Source: DASZFV01 sp035546175 (lineage in GTDB: Bacteria > Myxococcota_A > Polyangia > Fen-1088). From it: 11,518 bases of DNA. Positions within the stretch are counted from its first letter, which is position 1, and each line of letters starts with the position of its first letter. The translations under genes and the position numbers were made by a program. The notes beneath the pieces are model-generated. The model saw nothing but the letters and a program-made list of their open reading frames with translations, was not told the origin of the DNA and did not search any database. Of this stretch, positions 6,530 through 11,518 are shown in pieces. Where the stretch lies: contig DASZWW010000100.1 in NCBI GenBank assembly GCA_035546175.1, forward strand, positions 1-11,518, given 5' to 3'.

Positions 6530-6543
6530 CTGACCCCGGTCAG
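6530..6543. repeat. Short perfect palindrome at the end of the YceI-like gene
   Basis: CTGACCCCGGTCAG is a 6-base inverted repeat with a 2-base centre that contains the stop codon of the YceI-like gene. On the minus strand it is followed by AAAAC rather than a T-run, so it is not a typical terminator for that gene. Confidence 0.35.
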
Positions 6544-7019
6544 CCCGAGGCGACCGTAGGAACCGTCAACCAGCCCGCGGCCTCGCGGTGCGGCCCGCCG
6601 TCGTCGTCGTTCTTGCCGAAGAGGGTCGCGTTCTCGACGAGGCTGTTCCAGCGCGCGCCGAAGTCCTTCCGCTCGGCCATGAACGACACGACGATGTGTG
6701 GCGTGTGGCCGAGGGGCGTCTCGACGTCCACCTCGAGCGGGCGCGTCTCGTCCGCGCCCGTGAAGTCGCCGAGCACCCGGTACTGGCCCTTGCCGAGCGG
6801 TACCACCTCGCGGCTGCGGAACGAGAAGAGCTTCTCGTGCGGGCTCATCTCGCGGTCCCCGCGGACGCTCGTCGAGTCGATGAACAGGTTGACGCCGACG
6901 TCGTCGAGATCCGGGCCCAGCACCAGCCGCGACTGCCAGGCTCCGAAGACGCCCGAGAGCAGCAGGCCCTTGCCGTGAATTTCGAGATCGATGTCGGGAC
7001 GCGCGTTTCCTTCGGTCAT
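6540..7019 (-). CDS. YceI-like domain protein, cytoplasmic
   Basis: This 159-residue protein shows the layout of the YceI family, a lipocalin-like beta-barrel that binds isoprenoid or other amphipathic ligands. The resemblance lies in FIDSTSVRGDREMSPHEKLF (46-65), in the YRVLGDFTGADETRPLEVDV block (80-99; compare the family's GdLTirGvTkpv) and in FMAERKDFGARWNSLVENATLFG (113-135; compare inR.dFG). It is divergent, and the call rests on pattern, not a search. Classic YceI proteins are secreted, but this one has no signal peptide. The ATG at 7019 is preceded by GGGAGTGAGG (7024-7033), a good ribosome site. It begins 59 bases after the NIT-domain gene and may be co-transcribed, although a TTGACG (7056-7061 on the minus strand) could mark its own weak promoter. 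Its role beside nitrate genes is unknown. Confidence 0.65.
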   Translation of the reverse strand: MTEGNARPDIDLEIHGKGLLLSGVFGAWQSRLVLGPDLDDVGVNLFIDSTSVRGDREMSPHEKLFSFRSREVVPLGKGQYRVLGDFTGADETRPLEVDVETPLGHTPHIVVSFMAERKDFGARWNSLVENATLFGKNDDDGGPHREAAGWLTVPTVASG

Positions 7020-7078
7020 GATGCCTCACTCCCTTCCTACACACCGGGAGCGGACCGTCAAGCGATGCGCCGCGTCGC

Positions 7079-8155
7079 TCAGCGTTGCTCTCTCAACATC
7101 TTAATCATCGTCGTCGAGACGTCGCCGAGCATGTCGATCTTTCGCGAGATCATGGCGAACCAGGTCGAGGCGTCGATGCCGAAGCCCGTGTTGTCCGCGC
7201 CGTACACGACGCTCTCCATGCGCTGCACCTCGGAGGCCTCCGGCGAGGCGAGCGTGCGGCGCAGGAGTTGATCCGCGGCGCGGGGCGCCGCCGCCGAGAA
7301 GATGTGCAGGTAGCTGGCTTGCGCGGCGATCAACGCGGCCACCGAGAGGCGCTGCCCCTCCGAGAAGCGATCCTCGAGGAACGCGTCCGTGAGCTGCGCG
7401 CGTTCGACGCCCGCCTTCTCCTTGGCGTAGAGCAGCGCGACGCACGCGAGGGCGCCCGAGCGTCGCGGGCCGCTGACGCCCGTGACGACGAAGGCATCGA
7501 GCGCCGCGAGGAGCTCGACGTTGACGTTGGAATAGAAGGCGATCTCCTGCGCGGCCGTGATGACGAGATCGTCGATGCCGGCGCGCGTGGCGCCGAGCTG
7601 GCCGAGGACGGTGTTCGCGCGATCGAGCCGGTGCCGCACCGAGGGCGGCGTCTCGGTGGCGTCGCGCACCACCCGCGCGAGCACGGCGCGCTGCGTGTCG
7701 ACCCGCGAGCGCTGGCGGAGCAGCTCGGGGCCCGGCAGGCGGCCTCGCGAGGCCACGAACATCGTCGAGAGGCCGCGCTCGCGCTGAGTCTCGTGGAGGA
7801 GGGCGTGCACGGCGTCGGTCACGGCGAGGAAGGGAAACTCGGCGTCCGAGGGCGGCGTGACATCGAGCGGCGGGGTGGGCGTCCCGACGGTCGTGCCCTC
7901 TTCGCCGGGGTCCCGCCGCGCGAGGAAGGCGATCTGCTTGTCGACGCACGCGGCCTTGAGCACTCCCGCGCTGCCCGCGCGCCGCAGCGCCTCCTCGAAC
8001 GTCGCGCCGTCGAAGGTGCGCACCTCGTACGAGGAGCGGCAGAGCGCGACCGTGACGCGGCACTCTCCGTCGGCGCCGACGGTGGCTGATCCGGAGTCGT
8101 CGGCGGCGAGGCAGAAGCGCAGGATGCGAACGGCGTCTACTTGGGCGAGCGGCAT
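7079..8155 (-). CDS. NIT (nitrate/nitrite-sensing) domain protein with unrecognised N-terminal domain
   Basis: This 358-residue soluble protein carries a full NIT domain at about residues 110-355. The first signature is HETQRERGLSTMFVASRG (121-138), where R127 matches the position of a nitrate-contacting arginine in the Klebsiella NasR NIT domain. The second is LLYAKEKAGVERAQL (241-255), matching the typical lxxlKExxGxERA motif. The C-terminal WFAMISRKIDMLGDV (332-346) matches the final helix. Residues 1-80 form a small unrecognised domain (RTFDGATFEEALRRAG, LKAACVDKQIAFLARR), joined by a Thr/Pro/Asp-rich linker (81-106). No ANTAR, kinase, HTH or membrane segment is visible, unlike known NIT proteins. 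The ATG at 8155 is preferred; an in-frame GTG at 8239 would add 28 basic, poorly structured residues. It follows the nitrate reductase genes by 132 bases, so it probably senses nitrate or nitrite for them, by an unknown output. Confidence 0.82.
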   Translation of the reverse strand: MPLAQVDAVRILRFCLAADDSGSATVGADGECRVTVALCRSSYEVRTFDGATFEEALRRAGSAGVLKAACVDKQIAFLARRDPGEEGTTVGTPTPPLDVTPPSDAEFPFLAVTDAVHALLHETQRERGLSTMFVASRGRLPGPELLRQRSRVDTQRAVLARVVRDATETPPSVRHRLDRANTVLGQLGATRAGIDDLVITAAQEIAFYSNVNVELLAALDAFVVTGVSGPRRSGALACVALLYAKEKAGVERAQLTDAFLEDRFSEGQRLSVAALIAAQASYLHIFSAAAPRAADQLLRRTLASPEASEVQRMESVVYGADNTGFGIDASTWFAMISRKIDMLGDVSTTMIKMLREQR

Positions 8156-8174
8156 GGTCGAGCTCTTTGCCGAG

Positions 8175-8252
8175 TCAATTGTGGGTGCGCCGCCATTTCG
8201 ACGGTGTTTCTGGCCCCTCCGGGCTCGGTAACTTCTCACGGCGAGGTCGCAT
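8175..8252 (-). CDS. Possible 25-residue leader ORF before the NIT gene
   Basis: In the 132-base gap between the oxidoreductase stop and the NIT gene, an ATG at 8252 is preceded at seven bases by GAGGAG, a strong ribosome site. The ORF encodes an Arg/Pro-rich peptide beginning MRPRREKLPSPEG and ends 19 bases before the NIT start. It could be a leader peptide or translational coupler. It could equally be chance, since short frames are easy to find, and I know no homologue. The spacer around its start is locally AT-richer than the flanking genes. Confidence 0.22.
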   Translation of the reverse strand: MRPRREKLPSPEGPETPSKWRRTHN

Positions 8253-8287
8253 TTTTCAGCTCCTCAATCATTCGGAGAGCCGCGCGC

Positions 8288-9775
8288 TCAGCCGACCGCG
8301 GCGAGCGGCGGGCGCGCGACGGCGTGGCGGGTGACGAGGCGCGCGAGGTCGTTCTTGCACGAGCCGCAGCCCGTCCCGGCGCGCGTCGCGGCGCCCACGG
8401 CCTCGATGGAGGAGCAGCCGGCGGCGATGGCCTCGCGGACGCCCGCCTCGGTGACCTTGTTGCACGTGCAGACGAGGCGCTCGCCGGCGGCCGCCGGCGC
8501 GGCCACCATCGCGGGGCAGAGCGCCTCGAGCGGGTCCGCCGGCATCGGATCGCCGCGGTCGAACATCTGCACGAGCGACGCCGCCGCGGCCGTGTTCCCC
8601 ACGAGCATCGCGCCCACGAGCTTGCCGTCGCGCATGATCACCTTGCGGTAGGCGCAGCGTCGCGGCTCGACGACCTCGAGCACGTCGTCCGTTTCGAGCT
8701 CGGGATCCAAGGTGCCCATCGTCGCGACGTCGACGCCCGCGACCTTGAGCCGCACGTAGAGCTTCGATCCCGTGTACCGACGGCGCGCCTGTGGACCGTC
8801 GCCCGTGAGCACGGCGGCGAGGACGGCGGCCTGCTCCCAGGCGGGCGCGACGATGCCGTAGAGACGGCCGCGGTGCTCGGCGCACTCGCCGATCGCGTAG
8901 ACGCCCGGCACCTCGGTCGCCAGCGTGTCGTTGACGACGACGCCCTTGTTGATGGGCAAGCCCGAGGCCCGCGCGACGTCGACGCGCGGCCGCACGCCGC
9001 AGGCGAGCACGAGCATGTCCGCCGGTAGCCGCCGCCCGTCGTCGAGGGTCACGCTCTCGATGGGGCCGGAGTCGGCGCTCGCGTCGACGCTGACGTCGTT
9101 GTCGGGGCCCTGGCCGTGCACGCGCTCGATCGTCCGGCCGACCTTGACGAAGATGCCGAAGCCTTCGACCTGACGGGCCAGCATCTCCCCCGCCATCGGG
9201 TCGAGCTGCGCGTTCATGAGGGTCTCCGACGCATGAACGACCGTGACGTGCAGGCCGGCGTCGGAGAGCACCTTGGCGGCCTCGAGGCCGAGCAGGCCGC
9301 CGCCGAGGACGATCGCGCTCGAGCCGGGGCGGGCGTGCTCCCGCATGGCGAGGCAGTCGGCCATCGTGCGGTAGACGAAGACGCCCCGCCGGAGCGCGCC
9401 GCCCGCGACCGTCGCGCCCTCGATGGCCGGCACGAGCGGCTGGCTGCCCGTCGCGAGCACGACGGTGTCGTAGCGGTGCGCGGCCCCGTCCGCCGTCTCG
9501 ACGAGCTTGCGCGTGGTGTCGAGCCGGCGCACGGCCAGGCCCGTGACGAGCCGGATGCCGCGCTGCTCGAACCAGGCGGCGTTCTTGGTGACGATCTCGT
9601 CGGGGGCCTCGCCGCCGAGCACGCGCGACAGCAGGATGCGGTTGTAGGTCGCCGACGGCTCCTCGCCGAAGACCGTGACGTCGTAGCGGGCCGTGGCGCC
9701 GCGCGCGACGAGCTCGTCGAGCAGGCGGCAGGTGGCCATGCCGTTTCCCACGATGACGAGGCGGCGCTTGCTCAT
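8288..9775 (-). CDS. FAD/NAD(P)H oxidoreductase with BFD-like [2Fe-2S] domain, nitrate reductase electron-transfer subunit
   Basis: This 495-residue protein looks like the N-terminal half of NirB without the siroheme part. It probably passes electrons from NAD(P)H through FAD and an Fe-S cluster to the nitrate reductase, as the Klebsiella NasC and Bacillus NasB subunits do. The FAD site is IVGNGMATCR (8-17), the NAD(P)H site is VLGGGLLGLEAA (156-167) and a second FAD motif is VYAIGECAEH (292-301). The C-terminal BFD-like domain (about 434-483) holds VCTCNKVTEAGVREAI and GTGCGSCKNDL, so C436, C438, C470 and C473 should bind the cluster. Its ATG shares one base with the nitrate reductase stop (TGATG), implying translational coupling. 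Automatic annotation may call it nitrite reductase large subunit, but the nitrite/sulfite reductase ferredoxin-like and siroheme domains are absent and the stop is genuine. Confidence 0.87.
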   Translation of the reverse strand: MSKRRLVIVGNGMATCRLLDELVARGATARYDVTVFGEEPSATYNRILLSRVLGGEAPDEIVTKNAAWFEQRGIRLVTGLAVRRLDTTRKLVETADGAAHRYDTVVLATGSQPLVPAIEGATVAGGALRRGVFVYRTMADCLAMREHARPGSSAIVLGGGLLGLEAAKVLSDAGLHVTVVHASETLMNAQLDPMAGEMLARQVEGFGIFVKVGRTIERVHGQGPDNDVSVDASADSGPIESVTLDDGRRLPADMLVLACGVRPRVDVARASGLPINKGVVVNDTLATEVPGVYAIGECAEHRGRLYGIVAPAWEQAAVLAAVLTGDGPQARRRYTGSKLYVRLKVAGVDVATMGTLDPELETDDVLEVVEPRRCAYRKVIMRDGKLVGAMLVGNTAAAASLVQMFDRGDPMPADPLEALCPAMVAAPAAAGERLVCTCNKVTEAGVREAIAAGCSSIEAVGAATRAGTGCGSCKNDLARLVTRHAVARPPLAAVG

Positions 9776-11518
9776 CAGGCCGCCGCCTCGGCGGGCAGAG
9801 AGCGCGCGCGCACGGCGCAGACCTTGAACTCGGGCATGCGGCTCACGGGATCGAGCGCGGGCATCGTCAGCACGTTGGCGGCGTGCTTGCCGCCCCAGTG
9901 GAAGGGCGCGAACAGCGTGTCGTGCCGGATGTCGGGCGAGACGGCCACGGTGAACGCGACGCTGCCGCGCCGGCTCTCGACCATGAGGCGCCCGCCGTCC
10001 TCCGCGCCGAGCGTCGCCGCGAGGCGCGGGTGGATCTGCACGCGCGGCTCGGGCTGGGCGTCGACGAGGGCGCGCACGTGCCGCGTCTGCGCGCCCGAGT
10101 TGTAGTGCTCGCGGTAGCGTCCCGTCGTGAAGTAGAGCGGGTAGTCGCCGTCGGGGGTCTCGGCGGACGCGCGGTCGCGCACGACGTGGAAGCGGGCCCG
10201 GCCGTCGGCGTGGAAGAAGCGCTCGGCGAAGAGGCGGGGCGTGCCGGGATGGTCCGCGTCATTGGCGGCGGGGCAGGGCCAGAACACGCCCTGCTGGCGG
10301 CGGATCTTGTCGTAGGTGATGCCGCTGTAGTCGGCGCGGGCGCCGGCCGTGGCCGCGCCGAGCTCGCGGAAGACGTCCTCGGCCGCGCTCGACGGAAAGA
10401 GCGGGCCGACGCCCAGGCGCCCGGCGAGGGCCTGCATGATCTCGAGGTCGGTGCGCGCGCCCGCGGGCGCCTCGCGCACGGGCTCGCGCAGGATGACGCG
10501 GCCCTCGAGGTTCGTCATCGTGCCCGTCTCCTCTGCCCACTGCGCGACCGGCAGGAAGACGTGCGCGTGCGCCGAGGTCTCGTTCTCGAAGGCGTCGCTC
10601 ACGACGCAGAGATCGAGCGAGGCGAGCTTGCGGTTGACGTTGAGCGCGTGGGGCGACGCGACGGCGACGTTCGACCCGAAGACCAGGAGCGCGCGGATCC
10701 CGCCCTCGGGCCCGAGCGCGTCGAGGAGCTCGTAGGCGCTCTTGCCCTTGCCGGGCAAGGACGCGGGATCCACGCCCCACACGCGCGCGGCGCGCGCGCG
10801 ATCCGCCTCGTCGTCGATGAGGCCGTAGCCCGGGAGCTGGTCGGCCTTCTGGCCGTGCTCCCGGCCGCCTTGCCCGTTGCCCTGTCCCGTGAGGCAGCCG
10901 TAGCCGCTGGCCGGCCGCCCCACCTTGCCGAGCGCCAGCATGAGGTTGATGAGCGCGAGCACGGTGTCCGAGCCCTTCGACTGCTGCTCGGGGCCGCGGC
11001 CCGAGAGGAGCATGGCGCTGCCCGCGCCGGCGACGAGCTGGACGAGGCGCTCCATGTCGCCGCGCGAGACGCCCGTGGCGCGCTCGACATGCGCGGGATC
11101 GGTGAGCAGCAGGTGCCGGCGCAGGGCGGCCCAGCCCTCGGTGCGCGCGGCGACGTAGCGGTCGTCGACGCGGCCCGCGGCGAGCGCGAGCGCGAGCAGT
11201 CCGTTGGCGAGCGCGAGGTCCGTCCCCGGCGTCGGCTGGAGGTGCAGATCGGCGAGGCGCGCCGTCTCCGTGCGCCGCGGATCGATGACGACGAGCTTGC
11301 CGCCGCGCTCCTTCTGCTGGTTCACCCACTGCATGAGCGGCGGCATCGTGTCGGCGGGGTTGCCGCCCCAGAGCACGAGCACCTCGGTGCGCCCGATGTC
11401 CTCGATGGGGAAGGGCAGGCCGCGATCGACGCCGAAGGCCTTGTTCTGGCCCGCGGCGGCGGACGACATGCAGTAGCGACCGTTGTAGTCGATGTTGGGC
11501 GTGCCGAGCGCGAGGCGC
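9775..11518 (-). CDS. nasA: Assimilatory nitrate reductase catalytic subunit, C-terminal part (5' end beyond window)
   Basis: The frame stays open to the window edge, so about 580 C-terminal residues of a larger molybdopterin oxidoreductase are present. It reduces nitrate to nitrite in the cytoplasm. The first visible block, ALGTPNIDYNGRYCMSSA, includes the cysteine (codon 11470-11472) expected to bind molybdenum in NasA/NapA-type enzymes. Then come VLWGGNPADTMPPL, VIDPRRTETARLADL, the cofactor loop TGQGNGQGGREHGQKADQLP (typical of NasA/NarB), LVFGSNVAVASPH and the C-terminal molybdopterin-dinucleotide domain LYFTTGRYREHYNSGAQTRH to the end. The missing N terminus should hold the [4Fe-4S] cysteine motif. 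An ATG at 11469 is internal, not the start. The enterobacterial NasA has an extra C-terminal Fe-S domain that is absent here; the neighbouring oxidoreductase carries one instead. A formate dehydrogenase-like assignment is less likely given the neighbours. Confidence 0.87.
   Translation of the reverse strand, partial: RLALGTPNIDYNGRYCMSSAAAGQNKAFGVDRGLPFPIEDIGRTEVLVLWGGNPADTMPPLMQWVNQQKERGGKLVVIDPRRTETARLADLHLQPTPGTDLALANGLLALALAAGRVDDRYVAARTEGWAALRRHLLLTDPAHVERATGVSRGDMERLVQLVAGAGSAMLLSGRGPEQQSKGSDTVLALINLMLALGKVGRPASGYGCLTGQGNGQGGREHGQKADQLPGYGLIDDEADRARAARVWGVDPASLPGKGKSAYELLDALGPEGGIRALLVFGSNVAVASPHALNVNRKLASLDLCVVSDAFENETSAHAHVFLPVAQWAEETGTMTNLEGRVILREPVREAPAGARTDLEIMQALAGRLGVGPLFPSSAAEDVFRELGAATAGARADYSGITYDKIRRQQGVFWPCPAANDADHPGTPRLFAERFFHADGRARFHVVRDRASAETPDGDYPLYFTTGRYREHYNSGAQTRHVRALVDAQPEPRVQIHPRLAATLGAEDGGRLMVESRRGSVAFTVAVSPDIRHDTLFAPFHWGGKHAANVLTMPALDPVSRMPEFKVCAVRARSLPAEAAA

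Noticed and set aside
8288..9775. Calling the oxidoreductase a complete nitrite reductase large subunit (NirB) or a truncated pseudogene
   Set aside because: It ends with a regular stop after a complete BFD-like domain, is tightly coupled to the nitrate reductase gene, and fits the known stand-alone electron-transfer subunits.
9116..10105. A 329-codon plus-strand open frame
   Set aside because: It is antisense to two strongly supported nitrate assimilation genes and shows only shadow composition.
10741..10759. CTTGCCC/GGGCAAG inverted repeat
   Set aside because: It lies inside the nitrate reductase coding sequence and is explained by the encoded LPGKGK residues.

Overview
The window is strongly GC-rich and every gene I can support lies on the minus strand, so transcription runs from high to low coordinates. 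High GC, several lipoproteins with Gly/Ala-rich or Ser/Asp-rich linkers, cysteine-rich secreted modules and occasional GTG/TTG starts suggest a myxobacterium-like bacterium (Myxococcota, perhaps Polyangia). That placement is an inference from style; no marker gene is present.

In transcription order, the right third (11518-7079) is a nitrate-assimilation block. It holds the C-terminal 580 residues of a molybdopterin assimilatory nitrate reductase (NasA/NarB type), cut by the window edge but still carrying the probable molybdenum-ligand cysteine. One base of overlap leads to an FAD/NAD(P)H oxidoreductase with a C-terminal BFD-like [2Fe-2S] domain, the likely electron-transfer subunit. After a 132-base gap comes a soluble protein with a complete NIT (nitrate/nitrite-sensing) domain behind a short N-terminal domain I do not recognise. 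A YceI-like protein without a signal peptide follows (6540-7019). The simplest reading is nitrate reduction plus a dedicated intracellular nitrate/nitrite sensor.

The middle (3531-6430) holds a Cys-rich lipoprotein with a Kazal-like domain, a DUF1993 (DinB-like) protein and a 550-residue lipoprotein with beta-propeller-like repeats. These look like independent accessory genes.

The left part (145-3470) is a tight three-gene catabolic operon: an IlvD/Edd-family sugar-acid dehydratase, a GarL-type HpcH/HpaI aldolase and a hydroxypyruvate isomerase. Together they could turn an aldonic or aldaric acid into a 2-keto-3-deoxy acid, split it to pyruvate plus an aldehyde such as tartronate semialdehyde, and equilibrate the latter with hydroxypyruvate. 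The dehydratase is not of the usual GarD or GudD type, so this may be a variant route. The start of another lipoprotein gene is cut off at the left edge.

Two genes (start codons at 3470, GTG, and 5183, TTG) share the arrangement TATAGT, nine bases, start codon, with no Shine-Dalgarno sequence. This suggests leaderless transcription. At the second, the TATAGT lies in the loop of an inverted repeat. No tRNA, rRNA, CRISPR array, insertion sequence or convincing intrinsic terminator was seen, and no gene-free stretch exceeds about 135 bases.
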